Positions 8,680-17,034 of a DNA stretch of 64,000 nucleotides are shown one piece after another. This DNA comes from Nocardia sp. NBC_00508 (lineage in GTDB: Bacteria; Actinomycetota; Actinomycetes; Mycobacteriales; Mycobacteriaceae): NCBI RefSeq assembly GCF_036346875.1, contig NZ_CP107852.1, positions 4,092,001 through 4,156,000 on the forward strand, read 5' to 3'. Made by a program: the position numbers and the translations under genes. Numbering within the stretch: the stretch's first letter is position 1; each line of letters opens with the position of its first letter. The notes beneath the pieces were generated by a model that was not told where the DNA came from, ran no database searches, and saw only the letters and a program-made list of their open reading frames with translations.

Positions 8680-9744
8680 GTGGATTTCACCAGGGACGAG
8701 GGCCAAGATGCGGTGGCCGAAGTCGTCGTGAGCTTGATGGAGCACGAACCCGCACGCGATATGGAGCTGTGGCCGAGATTGGTCGACTCCGGCCTGCTTG
8801 CCGTTCCGTTACCGGAGCGCCACGGTGGCGACGGTATGGGTTTGCTCGAGGTGTCGGTGCTGCTCACCGAGCTGGCTATGGACGCGGTCGCGGTGCCCGC
8901 CCTTCCGACGCTCGGCTTCGGCGTGCTGCCCTTGGTGGCCTCCGCGCCGGAGACCGTCCAGGAGCAGGTGCTGCCCGAGGTCGCCAAGGGCACGGTGCTC
9001 ACGGCGGCGCTGAGCGAACCGTCGGGGCCGTTCATCGACAAGCCGGAGACCATCGCGGTCACCAGCGGCAAGACGGTGCGCGTAACCGGGTGCAAGATCG
9101 CCGTGCCCTACGCCGAGCAGGCCCGCTGGCTGCTCGTGCCGACCAACTCCGGTATCGCGCTTGTCGACGCGGATGCGGAGGGCCTCACCATGACGCCGAC
9201 ACCGGTCTCGGGCGGTGTCCCCGAATGCACCGTGGTGCTGGACCAGGTGGAGATTCCCGTCGGCCAGCTGTGGTCGACCGGACTGGGCGATCTGCACCGG
9301 CTGGCGCTGGCCTCGATCGGCTCGGTGGCCGACGGACTGCTCAAGGGCGCGATCGTCCTGACCGCCGAGCACTTGCGTACCCGCAACCAGTTCGGCAGGC
9401 CGTTGGCGCAGTTCCAGGCGGTGGCCCAGCAGATCGCCGACCTGTACGTGGTCTCGCGCACCCTGCACGTCGCCGCGGCGTCGGCGAACTGGGCGCTTGC
9501 CCAGAACGATTCGAGTCAGCTGCACCGCGAGCGCACCGACGACGATCTGGAGATCCTGGCCTACACCGTGGCCGCGGAACTGCCGACGGCCATGCAGAAG
9601 TGTCATCACCTGCACGGCGGTCTCGGCGTCGACGTGACCCACCCGATGCATCGCTACTACTCGCAGGCCAAGGACATCGCCCGCTGGCTCGGCGGCGCGT
9701 CGTTCCGACTCGATCGTTTGGGGACAAGATGTACATCGACCTGA
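8680..9744 (+). CDS. fadE28: FadE28 (ChsE2), acyl-CoA dehydrogenase subunit
   Basis: 354-residue subunit of the ChsE1-ChsE2 heterotetramer that dehydrogenates the C22 (pregnene-20-carboxyl) CoA thioester in the last side-chain cycle. It shares the C-terminal hallmark THPMHRYYSQAKDIARWLGG and the LGTRC ending with M. tuberculosis Rv3544c as recalled. The start is GTG at 8680, with GGGAG six bases upstream. The ORF is open further upstream inside fadE34, but that part is noise. It overlaps fadE29 by 16 bp, as expected for co-expressed subunits. Confidence 0.9.
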   Translation: MDFTRDEGQDAVAEVVVSLMEHEPARDMELWPRLVDSGLLAVPLPERHGGDGMGLLEVSVLLTELAMDAVAVPALPTLGFGVLPLVASAPETVQEQVLPEVAKGTVLTAALSEPSGPFIDKPETIAVTSGKTVRVTGCKIAVPYAEQARWLLVPTNSGIALVDADAEGLTMTPTPVSGGVPECTVVLDQVEIPVGQLWSTGLGDLHRLALASIGSVADGLLKGAIVLTAEHLRTRNQFGRPLAQFQAVAQQIADLYVVSRTLHVAAASANWALAQNDSSQLHRERTDDDLEILAYTVAAELPTAMQKCHHLHGGLGVDVTHPMHRYYSQAKDIARWLGGASFRLDRLGTRCTST

Positions 9745-10964
9745 CCGCCGAGCAGCGCCGGCTACGCGACGATTTGCGCGCGTATTTCGCCGATCTCGTG
9801 ACTCCCGAGGAGGAAGCCGAGATGGCGGTGAACCGGCACGGCGACGCCTACCGCGCGGTGGTGCGGCGGATGGGACGCGACGGCTGGCTCGGCGTCGGCT
9901 GGCCGAAGGAGTACGGCGGCCAGGGCTTCGGGCCGGTCGAGCAACAGATCTTCTTCAACGAGGCGGTCCGGGCCGATGTCCCGCTTCCGCTGGTCACCCT
10001 GCTGACGGTCGGCCCGACGCTGCAGCAGTTCGGCACCGAGGAACAGAAGCAGAAGTTCCTGCCCGGAATCCTCACCGGTGATATCCATTTCGCGATCGGC
10101 TACTCCGAACCCGAGGCAGGCACCGACCTGGCGTCGCTGCGCACATCCGCGGTGCGCGACGAGTCCGGGGACTGGATCGTCAACGGGCAGAAGATCTTCA
10201 CCACTGGCGCGCACGAGGCGGATTACGTCTGGCTGGCCTGCCGCACCGGCACCGCGGAGTCGCGGCACCGCGGCATCACCATCCTGATCGTGGACACCAC
10301 CGATCCCGGCTACGCGTGGACGCCGATCATCACCTGCGACGGCGCTCACCACACCAACGCGACCTATTTCGACAACGTGCGAGTGCCGGCGAACATGCTG
10401 GTCGGTGCGGAGAACGAGGGTTGGAAGCTGATCACGACCCAGCTCAACCACGAGCGGGTGAGCCTGGGTCCGTCCGGCAAGATCGAGCAGCTCTACGACC
10501 GGGTCCGCGACTGGGCGCAGTCGCGCGGCGTGCTCGGCGAGCTCGACGTGCGGCGCTCCCTCGGACGCATACACGCCATGGTCCGGCTGAACGAACTGCT
10601 GAACTGGCAGGTGGCCGCTGCGTCCGATGGGCGGCGTTCGCGGGGCCCTGCGTGGTCACGCTCCGCTACCGCCTCCGGGCCCGTCGCGACCGCCGCTGCG
10701 GACGGCGACCAGGCGCAGGTGATCGCCGACGCGTCGGCCACCAAGGTCTTCTCCACCGAGTCGCTGCAGGAGGCGGGCAGGCTCGCCGAGGAGATCGTCG
10801 GCCGCTACGGCGATCCAGCCGAACCGGACACCGCGGAGCTATCCACCTGGCTCGACCGCAGGACCAAGCAGAACCTCGTGGTGACCTTCGGCGGCGGCGT
10901 CAACGAGGTGATGCGCGAGCTGGTCGCCTCGTCCGGACTGCGGTTGCCGCGAGTACCCCGATAA
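9729..10964 (+). CDS. fadE29: FadE29 (ChsE1), acyl-CoA dehydrogenase subunit with internal insert
   Basis: Partner of FadE28 in the last side-chain beta-oxidation cycle. The 411-residue product opens with MYIDLTAEQRRLRDDLRAYF and contains the GYSEPEAGTDLASLRT and FGGGVNEVMRE signatures of Rv3543c. The mycobacterial protein is about 387 residues. The extra length is a low-complexity block (RRSRGPAWSRSATASGPVAT and following residues) after LLNWQVAAAS, at about residues 298-325. It is encoded by DNA resembling a short repeat found twice elsewhere in the window. The frame is kept and downstream motifs are intact, so the enzyme may still work. ATG at 9729 overlaps the end of fadE28. Confidence 0.9.
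   Translation: MYIDLTAEQRRLRDDLRAYFADLVTPEEEAEMAVNRHGDAYRAVVRRMGRDGWLGVGWPKEYGGQGFGPVEQQIFFNEAVRADVPLPLVTLLTVGPTLQQFGTEEQKQKFLPGILTGDIHFAIGYSEPEAGTDLASLRTSAVRDESGDWIVNGQKIFTTGAHEADYVWLACRTGTAESRHRGITILIVDTTDPGYAWTPIITCDGAHHTNATYFDNVRVPANMLVGAENEGWKLITTQLNHERVSLGPSGKIEQLYDRVRDWAQSRGVLGELDVRRSLGRIHAMVRLNELLNWQVAAASDGRRSRGPAWSRSATASGPVATAAADGDQAQVIADASATKVFSTESLQEAGRLAEEIVGRYGDPAEPDTAELSTWLDRRTKQNLVVTFGGGVNEVMRELVASSGLRLPRVPR
10640..10685 (+). repeat. Short interspersed repeat, copy 1 (inside fadE29)
   Basis: About 46 bp with core CGTGGTCACGCTCCGCTACC. An ungapped alignment to 58791-58836 gives about 35 of 44 identical bases, and to 45118-45163 about 31 of 44. Here it is in frame inside fadE29 and accounts for most of the extra residues of that protein. 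All three copies have the same orientation. Hand alignment only. Confidence 0.5.
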
Positions 10965-10982
10965 TCAGTGAAGGAGTCGCGC

Positions 10983-11918
10983 GTGCCGGAAACCACTACT
11001 CCGGAAGCGATTATCGCCGCGGCCGAGGCCATCAGGGCGGCGGGCGAGTGCACGCCCCGTTTCGGGCGCGATCCGGTGAACCAGCCGATGATCAGCAACT
11101 GGGTCGAGGCCCTGGGGGACGCCAATCCCATCTATGTCGACGAGGCGGCGGCTCGCGCCGCGGGACATGCCGGCGTCGTCGCCCCGCCCGCCATGGCGCA
11201 GGTGTGGACCATGTTCGGGCTCGCGGGTTCCCGGCCCGCCGACGACCCCATGGGCGCGGCCACCGAGCTGCTCGACGCCGCGGGCTACACCTCCGTGGTC
11301 GCCACCGACTGTCAGCAGACCTACCAGCGCTATCTCAATGTCGGCGAACAGGTTTCGGTCACCAGCAGGCTTTCGGACATCCGCGGCCCGAAGCGGACCG
11401 CGCTGGGAGAGGGTTGGTTCGTCACCTTCCAGACCACCTGGCGCGTCGGTGACGAAGTGGTCGCCGAGATGCTGTTCCGGCTGCTGAAGTTCGCGCCCGG
11501 CACCGCGGCGCCGAAACCTGCCCCAGGTGAGCGGGTCAAGCCCCTGGTTTCCCTGGATACCGAATTCTTCTGGGAGGGCACAAAGGTCGGCGAGCTGCGG
11601 ATTCAGCGGCTGCCGGACGGATCGCTGCGGCATCCGCCGATTCCGGCCATCTGGCAGGACAAGTCGAAGCCGACCGATTACGTGGTCGCCTCCGGGCGTG
11701 GCACCGTGTTCAGTTACGTCGTGCACCATGCGCCGAAGGTGCCAGGGCGGCAGCTGCCGTTCGTGGTCGCGCTGGTCGAATTGGAGGAGGGCGTGCGCAT
11801 GCTCGGGGAACTGCGCGGTATCGACCCCGCCGAGGTGCGGGTCGGCCTGCCGGTCGAGGTGGGCTTCGAGAAGCTGGACGACGAGGCGACGCTACCGATC
11901 TGGCAGGCGGTCCGATGA
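10983..11918 (+). CDS. chsH2: ChsH2, MaoC-like enoyl-CoA hydratase subunit with DUF35 domain
   Basis: 311 residues, the same length as Rv3542c. The N-terminal half is a degenerate MaoC hotdog fold, and the C-terminal half is a DUF35/OB domain that recruits the aldolase Ltp2. With ChsH1 it hydrates the C22 enoyl-CoA made by FadE28-FadE29. The start is GTG at 10983, with AAGGAG six bases upstream. An in-frame codon at 10968 is possible but lies on the Shine-Dalgarno. The stop overlaps the chsH1 start as ATGA. Confidence 0.92.
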   Translation: MPETTTPEAIIAAAEAIRAAGECTPRFGRDPVNQPMISNWVEALGDANPIYVDEAAARAAGHAGVVAPPAMAQVWTMFGLAGSRPADDPMGAATELLDAAGYTSVVATDCQQTYQRYLNVGEQVSVTSRLSDIRGPKRTALGEGWFVTFQTTWRVGDEVVAEMLFRLLKFAPGTAAPKPAPGERVKPLVSLDTEFFWEGTKVGELRIQRLPDGSLRHPPIPAIWQDKSKPTDYVVASGRGTVFSYVVHHAPKVPGRQLPFVVALVELEEGVRMLGELRGIDPAEVRVGLPVEVGFEKLDDEATLPIWQAVR

Positions 11919-12340
11919 CAGACAGCATGACCGCTCCGGTCGACGTGCGGGTCGGCACCGTGCTGCCCGAACTGGTGATCACCGCCGATCCGACCTTCGT
12001 GATCAGTACCGCCCTGGCCACCAGGGATTTCCAGGACGTGCACCACGACCGGGACAAGGCCGTCGCGCGCGGCTCCACGGACATCTTCGTCAACATCCTC
12101 ACCGACACCGGCCTGGTGCAGCGCTTCGTCACCGACTGGGCCGGTCCGCGCGCGATCGTGAAGTCGCTCGCGCTGCGCCTGGGTGTGCCGCTGTACGCGG
12201 GGGACACGCTGACCCTCACCGGCACGGTGACCGCGCTGGAAGACGACGACATTCACATCGACGTGGTCGGCAAGGACAGCCTCGGCGATCACATCACGGC
12301 CACGGCCGTCATCGCGTTGCGGAGGGCTGATGATGACTGA
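11915..12340 (+). CDS. chsH1: ChsH1, MaoC-like enoyl-CoA hydratase subunit
   Basis: 141-residue hotdog-fold subunit that carries the hydratase active site of the ChsH1-ChsH2 complex. The motif region DFQDVHHDRDKAVARGSTDI contains the Asp/His expected of the MaoC catalytic helix. It acts on the steroid C22 enoyl-CoA to give the 17-hydroxy product that Ltp2 cleaves. It overlaps chsH2 by 4 bp and ltp2 by 11 bp, indicating tight co-translation. Confidence 0.92.
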   Translation: MTDSMTAPVDVRVGTVLPELVITADPTFVISTALATRDFQDVHHDRDKAVARGSTDIFVNILTDTGLVQRFVTDWAGPRAIVKSLALRLGVPLYAGDTLTLTGTVTALEDDDIHIDVVGKDSLGDHITATAVIALRRADDD

Positions 12341-13565
12341 GGCGGCATCGCGCAGCGATTCGATGAGGGGTGGCGGCCGGGCGACGGGTGGGCATATTTC
12401 CGGCCGCGCGGCCATCGTCGGCATCGGCGCCACCGATTTCTCCAAGGATTCCGGTCGCAGCGAACTGCGCTTGGCCGCCGAGGCGGTCAGCGCGGCGCTG
12501 GCGGACGCGGGCCTGACCGCGGCCGACGTGGACGGCCTGACCACGTTCACCATGGACACCAATACCCAGGCCGCGGTGGCAAGGGCGGCCGGGATTCCGC
12601 GGCTGACCTTCTTCAGCCATATCGGCTACGGCGGCGGCGCGGCCTGCGCCACCGTTCAGCAGGCCGCCATGGCGGTGGCCACCGGCATCGCGGACGTAGT
12701 GGTGGCCTATCGCGCGTTCAACGAGCGTTCGGTGTCGCGGTTCGGGCAGTTCTCCACGGCGCTGGCCGCCGCGCCCACCTCGTCGGGCATCGACGCGGGC
12801 TGGGCCTATCCGCAGGGGCTGGGCACACCTGCGGCGCAGGTGGCGATGGTCGCTCGGCGCTACATGCACGTCTACGGGGCCACCAGCGCGGATTTCGGAC
12901 GCGTCGCGGTCGCCGACCGCAAGCACGCCGCGGTGAACCCGGCCGCCTTCTTCTACGGCAAACCGATCACGCTCGAGGATCACCAGAATTCCCGCTGGAT
13001 CGCCGAGCCGCTGCATCTGCTGGACTGCTGCCAGGAGTCCGATGGTGGCGTCGCGATCGTGGTCACCAGCGTCGAGCGCGCCCGCGACCTGCCGCAGCGG
13101 CCCGCCGTGATCGCCGCGGCCGCGCAGGGCTCCGGTGCCGACCAATACGTGATGACCAGCTACTACCGGGACGCCATGACCGGTCTGCCGGAGATGGGCC
13201 TGGTCGGCGACCAGCTGTGGGCGCAGAGCGGGTTGCGTCCCGAGGACATGCAGGCCGCTATCCTCTACGACCACTTCACCCCGTTCGTCCTCATGCAGCT
13301 GGAGGAACTCGGCTTCTGCGCACGCGGCGAGGCGAAGGACTTCATCGCCGGCGGCGCCATCGAGATCGGCGGACGGCTGCCGCTGAACACCCACGGCGGA
13401 CAACTCGGCGAGGCCTACATCCACGGCATGAACGGCATCGCCGAAGCCGTCCGGCAGATCCGCGGCACCTCGGTCAACCCGGTCGAGAACCTGGAGAACA
13501 TCCTGGTCACCGCCGGCACCGGCGTACCGACCTCCGGCCTGGTCCTGTCCGCCCACGCCGAGTAG
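12330..13565 (+). CDS. ltp2: Ltp2, thiolase-like steroid retro-aldolase
   Basis: 411-residue thiolase-superfamily protein (Rv3540c type). It releases propionyl-CoA from the 17-hydroxy C22-CoA ester to leave the androstenedione nucleus, in complex with the ChsH2 DUF35 domain. The sequence carries HIGYGGGAACATVQQAAMAV, LYDHFTPFVLMQLEELGFC and the terminal NTHGGQLGEAYIHGMNG block of this family. The start is the ATG pair at 12330/12333 after GGAGGG. It ends the fadE34-fadE28-fadE29-chsH2-chsH1-ltp2 operon. Confidence 0.92.
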   Translation: MMTEAASRSDSMRGGGRATGGHISGRAAIVGIGATDFSKDSGRSELRLAAEAVSAALADAGLTAADVDGLTTFTMDTNTQAAVARAAGIPRLTFFSHIGYGGGAACATVQQAAMAVATGIADVVVAYRAFNERSVSRFGQFSTALAAAPTSSGIDAGWAYPQGLGTPAAQVAMVARRYMHVYGATSADFGRVAVADRKHAAVNPAAFFYGKPITLEDHQNSRWIAEPLHLLDCCQESDGGVAIVVTSVERARDLPQRPAVIAAAAQGSGADQYVMTSYYRDAMTGLPEMGLVGDQLWAQSGLRPEDMQAAILYDHFTPFVLMQLEELGFCARGEAKDFIAGGAIEIGGRLPLNTHGGQLGEAYIHGMNGIAEAVRQIRGTSVNPVENLENILVTAGTGVPTSGLVLSAHAE

Positions 13566-13566
13566 T

Positions 13567-13621
13567 CGCCGTCCTCGCGCACCTGAGCCGGATCGCTTGT
13601 CACGGCGGGTGCGAGGCGGCG
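13567..13621 (+). terminator. Possible hairpin after ltp2
   Basis: Imperfect inverted repeat just past the ltp2 stop: CGCCGTCCTCGCGCACC pairs with GGTGCGAGGCGGCG, with small bulges and a loop of about 24 nt. No T-tract follows, so a terminator role is only suggested by its place at the operon end. Confidence 0.35.
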
Positions 13622-13675
13622 CAGTGGAGGTGTCACGTGCGTCGGGAGGGCAGCACCGAGCGTTAGGTTGAGGCG

Positions 13676-14110
13676 GTGACGGATCGGCATCTGGTGGATG
13701 TGCACGTTCTGTTGCTGCGCGGCGAGGAGCTGCTGCTGAGCAGGCGGCGCAGCGCGGACGAGTTCGACGGACGGTGGCATCTCCCGGCGGGCAGGCTGGA
13801 GGCGGGAGAGTCGGCGACGGCTGGGGCGGTGCGGGAGGCGCGTGAGGAGACCGGGGTCGATATCGATCCGGACGACCTGAGATTCCTGCACGTCGCCCAT
13901 GTGATCGCGGCCGGTCGGGAAGCACGGCTCGGGTTGTTCTTCGAGACGTCGCGGTGGGGCGGCGAGCCGGTCAACCGGGAGCCGGACAACTGCTACGAGC
14001 TGCGCTGGTTTCCGCTGGACGAGCTGCCGGACGACATCATCGAGTACCCGCTGACGGCGATTCGTGGGCGCGCCCGCGGAGCGAGGTATTCCGAACGCGG
14101 TTGGCGGTGA
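13676..14110 (+). CDS. NUDIX hydrolase
   Basis: 144-residue NUDIX protein. The box begins at about G39 (GRLEAGES) and continues with REAREETG at 53-60, so all metal-binding Glu positions are present. It would hydrolyse a nucleoside-diphosphate-linked substrate, but the short sequence does not indicate which. The start is GTG at 13676 after GGTTGAGGCG, about 110 bp from ltp2. It is probably a separate transcript and has no clear link to steroid degradation. Confidence 0.85.
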   Translation: MTDRHLVDVHVLLLRGEELLLSRRRSADEFDGRWHLPAGRLEAGESATAGAVREAREETGVDIDPDDLRFLHVAHVIAAGREARLGLFFETSRWGGEPVNREPDNCYELRWFPLDELPDDIIEYPLTAIRGRARGARYSERGWR

Positions 14111-14161
14111 CGAGGATCGAGCCGGCGGCATTGCTGTGCCGGGCGAGCGCTGCCGAATCGC

Positions 14162-14782
14162 TCAACGGGCGCGCAGGTACACCACCAGCAGGTTCGTGAG
14201 CTGATCCACGCTGGCCTGGCTGCCGGGTGTGAGATGGGTGCGGTTGCCGGTGAAACGGTCGAAGACCGCGCCCTCCAGCACAGCCACGAAGTCGGCGGCG
14301 GCGGTCTGCGGATCGGCGGAAGCCGTGGTGCGGAACAGTTCTCGTGCGTGCTCGACCGAGAACAAGCCGTGCGCGAGCCGGGCGCGCAGCTCGGGGTCCG
14401 AGCGTAGTTCCGCGAGCAGCGCGTGGCGGGCGAGCAGGTGGTTGCAGCGGTCGGCGAGGAGCCGATCGACCCACACGGCGATTGCCCGCGCGACGAGGTC
14501 GGGATCGAATGCGCCGCGGGAGTCCAGGCCGTCCGTGCCGGATGCCTCCGGGGTGGGGGTGCCGAGCCGGGCGGCGGTGAAGTCGGCGCGTGAGCGTTCG
14601 GCGATGCGGTCAGCGATGGCTTCGAGCAGTGCGCGTCTGGTGCGGAAGTAGTAGGAGCACGAACCGGCGGGCAGGTCGAGTGCGGTGTCCAGCGCGCGGT
14701 GGGTGAGTGCACGGATTCCTTTGGTCGCGATGAGGTCGATGGCGGTGTCGACGAGGAGCACGCGCCGGTCGCTTGTGGACAT
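14162..14782 (-). CDS. TetR-family regulator
   Basis: 206-residue TetR-like repressor with an N-terminal helix-turn-helix (GIRALTHRALDTALDLPAGS, then CSYYFRTRRALLEAI) and a variable ligand-binding half. ATG at 14782 has GGAAAGG five bases upstream. A GTG six bases earlier (14788) is also in frame but lies on the ribosome site. It is divergent from the ZapE-like gene. A palindrome in the 62-bp gap (14815-14830) is the likely operator for both genes. Ligand unknown. Confidence 0.82.
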   Translation of the reverse strand: MSTSDRRVLLVDTAIDLIATKGIRALTHRALDTALDLPAGSCSYYFRTRRALLEAIADRIAERSRADFTAARLGTPTPEASGTDGLDSRGAFDPDLVARAIAVWVDRLLADRCNHLLARHALLAELRSDPELRARLAHGLFSVEHARELFRTTASADPQTAAADFVAVLEGAVFDRFTGNRTHLTPGSQASVDQLTNLLVVYLRAR

Positions 14783-14814
14783 GATCACCTTTCCTGGCCG
14801 CCACTCGACCGGCC

Positions 14815-14830
14815 CTCTACAAATGTAGAG
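14815..14830. promoter_or_regulatory. Palindromic operator between tetR and zapE-like gene
   Basis: CTCTACAAATGTAGAG is a 7-bp perfect inverted repeat with a 2-bp centre, in the gap between the divergent genes. The size and symmetry suit a TetR dimer. It ends 5 bp before the AGGAGG ribosome site of the plus-strand gene, so binding would repress it. Confidence 0.65.
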
Positions 14831-14844
14831 GACGAGGAGGTGTC

Positions 14845-15867
14845 ATGGAACCCGAGGTGATCGAATGCGATGCCGACCAGGCGCGTACGGCGACGCGGTT
14901 GCAGGAGTTGCTCGATCGGCGCGGCAAGCCGATCCGGCGCCATCGCGGCGTTTACCTGCACGGCAGGCCGGGGCGCGGCAAGACGATGCTGATGAACCGA
15001 TTCTTCGCCGAGGTGACCTCGGAACGTAAGCGGCGCTATCACTTTCACCAGTTCTTCGCCCGACTGCACGCCGCGGCACACGAATCCGGCTCGATCGATG
15101 CCGCGTTGGACGCGCTGCTCGGCGATGCCCTGCTGATCTGCTTCGACGAGTTCCACGTGCACGACGTCGGCGACGCGATGCTGATCGCGCGGCTGCTGGA
15201 CACCTTGCTCGCCCGTCGCATCGTCTTGGTGGTGACCTCGAACTACCCCCCGCATCAGCTGCTGCCCAATCCGCTGTTCCACGACCGGTTCGTGCCGACG
15301 ATCGAACGCATTCTGGCGCACATGGACGTGGTGTCGGTCGATGGTCCGATCGACTATCGCGCTCTGAGCTCCCGCAAGGATTCCCGAGCGGGATTCGCAG
15401 CCGGGCGATACATCCTGGACCCAGGCCGGTGCACGCCGCGCGGTGACCAGGCTGCGCTCTCCGGCGGCGCAGATAATTCTGATGCGGTGCGGAAGAACGA
15501 CCATGCGGTCGAGATATTCATCGGCGCACGGAGATTACGCGCCATTGCCGCCGATGACGGCCTTGTCATCGACTTCGCCGACCTGTGCGGTGTCCCAACG
15601 TCCGCGGCCGATTATGTTGAACTTGCCCAACGTTATCGGTGCTGGGAAATCCGAGATGTGCCACTGCTGAACGAAGTTCCGCCGGATCAGGCGATGCGGT
15701 TGGTGAACGTGATCGATGTTCTCTATGACGCCGATTGTGAACTCACCGTGGTCGCGTCCGCGCCGCTGCACGAGTTGGTTCGGGACGTGCATGGATTGCC
15801 GGATATCTCACGTTTAGAGAGCCGACTTTGTGAATTGTCCCAACTTGCGCCAGCCGTGGCCGGGTAG
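14845..15867 (+). CDS. ZapE/AFG1-family P-loop ATPase
   Basis: 340-residue ATPase of the ZapE (cell-division, AFG1-like) family. Walker A GRPGRGKT is at 40-47, Walker B LLICFDEF at 96-103 and the sensor VTSNYPP at about 130-136. After the ATPase core comes a loop of about 45 residues rich in Arg, Gly, Asp and Ser, and then a C-terminal domain typical of the family (FADLCGVPTSAADYVELAQR). In E. coli ZapE modulates the Z-ring; the actinobacterial role is less clear. AGGAGG at 14835-14840 and ATG at 14845 give a strong start. It is probably controlled by the adjacent TetR. Confidence 0.85.
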   Translation: MEPEVIECDADQARTATRLQELLDRRGKPIRRHRGVYLHGRPGRGKTMLMNRFFAEVTSERKRRYHFHQFFARLHAAAHESGSIDAALDALLGDALLICFDEFHVHDVGDAMLIARLLDTLLARRIVLVVTSNYPPHQLLPNPLFHDRFVPTIERILAHMDVVSVDGPIDYRALSSRKDSRAGFAAGRYILDPGRCTPRGDQAALSGGADNSDAVRKNDHAVEIFIGARRLRAIAADDGLVIDFADLCGVPTSAADYVELAQRYRCWEIRDVPLLNEVPPDQAMRLVNVIDVLYDADCELTVVASAPLHELVRDVHGLPDISRLESRLCELSQLAPAVAG

Positions 15868-16016
15868 TCGCCATTCCCGCGACGCACTGCGATGTCCCCA
15901 CTGCAGGCGCGGTTTAAGAGGAGGAACTCCGAAGTATTCGATTCCATCCCGAGCGAACCGCCCGGCATGTAACTATGTGGCTGCTTTGTGCAGTACTCAG
16001 ATGTGGTGGTAACGCA

Positions 16017-16964
16017 GTGACCCGGGCGCGAGCGCCGATATCGCGCGTGATCGTGCTGATCACGCTGCTGGCTCTTGCCGTCATTGCCCTGCACGGATAC
16101 ATCCCAGGAATTACCGAAGCGGAGCCGCAACGGCGTGCTCCGTCCGCGGTGTCGGTCGCGCTCATGCCGGTCTTGCTCACCGTATCGATGGTGATCCTGC
16201 TGGCGGGTGTGATCGCCAGCCAGCACCGCCTACCGCTTGCCATGCCCGAGCCGGAACGCGAGGCCGAGCGCCAGCAGTGGCGTCTCGGTCGCGTTGGCTC
16301 GGCGGTGCTGGGGGCGCTGGCGATGTTCGCCCTGCTGGTCGCCGCCGCGTCCGCGATCTACTTCATCGGCGCGGGCAGCTCGACCGCACCCGCGCCTCCG
16401 GCGGCGCCGGCCACCACCACCGGAGCCCCGCCGGAGTTCGGGACACCGGCGCCGACCGACCCCGGCCAGAGTTCGTCGGAACTGACCGGGATGGCGCTGG
16501 TGCTGACCGGCATAGCCGCGGCAGGGCTGGTGACGGTCGCCCTGACCGGTCTGGTCGTGGTAACGATGGCTGCCCGGCGCAAACCCGTGCCCGCACCGGG
16601 GTCCGGCGCCCAGGCGTCGCCCACCGTGGTGGACTCGCTGGCACGCGCGGCCGAGATGGGTCTTGCCGCGATGAACGCGCCCGGCCAGGACCCCCGCACC
16701 GCGATCATCGCCTGCTATGTCGCGATGGAGCGCGGCCTCGCCACCGACCGGTCCGCCGCTCCGCTGATCTCGGACACCCCGATGGAGGTGCTGGCCCGCG
16801 CGTTCGAACGAGGCGCGCTGCACGACGCGTCCGCGCGCGAGCTGGTCGCGCTCTTCGAGGAGGCCAGGTTCAGCCCGCACGCCATGCTCGAATGGCAGCG
16901 CATGCGGGCTCAGCAGCTGCTGCGCATCGTGCTCGCCGACCTGCAAGGGGAGGTGCCTGCGTGA
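16017..16964 (+). CDS. Membrane protein with DUF4129-like C-terminal domain
   Basis: About 315 residues. Two N-terminal membrane helices, a third near GSAVLGALAMFALLVAAASA, a Pro/Thr/Ala-rich extracellular linker and a further helix (VLTGIAAAGLVTVALTGLVV) precede a cytoplasmic C-terminal domain. That domain (IIACYVAMERGLA, then ELVALFEEARFSPH) fits DUF4129. Such proteins occur with MoxR ATPases and DUF58 proteins, as here. GTG at 16017 is the chosen start; a GTG or ATG slightly upstream in frame (from 15975) cannot be excluded. First gene of a five-gene cluster. Confidence 0.75.
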   Translation: MTRARAPISRVIVLITLLALAVIALHGYIPGITEAEPQRRAPSAVSVALMPVLLTVSMVILLAGVIASQHRLPLAMPEPEREAERQQWRLGRVGSAVLGALAMFALLVAAASAIYFIGAGSSTAPAPPAAPATTTGAPPEFGTPAPTDPGQSSSELTGMALVLTGIAAAGLVTVALTGLVVVTMAARRKPVPAPGSGAQASPTVVDSLARAAEMGLAAMNAPGQDPRTAIIACYVAMERGLATDRSAAPLISDTPMEVLARAFERGALHDASARELVALFEEARFSPHAMLEWQRMRAQQLLRIVLADLQGEVPA

Positions 16965-17034
16965 TCGATCGGGCCAGGAGCCGGCAGCTCGCGTCCAGAC
17001 GCAGGGCACCCGGTCGTGCACGAGAGGACACCGC

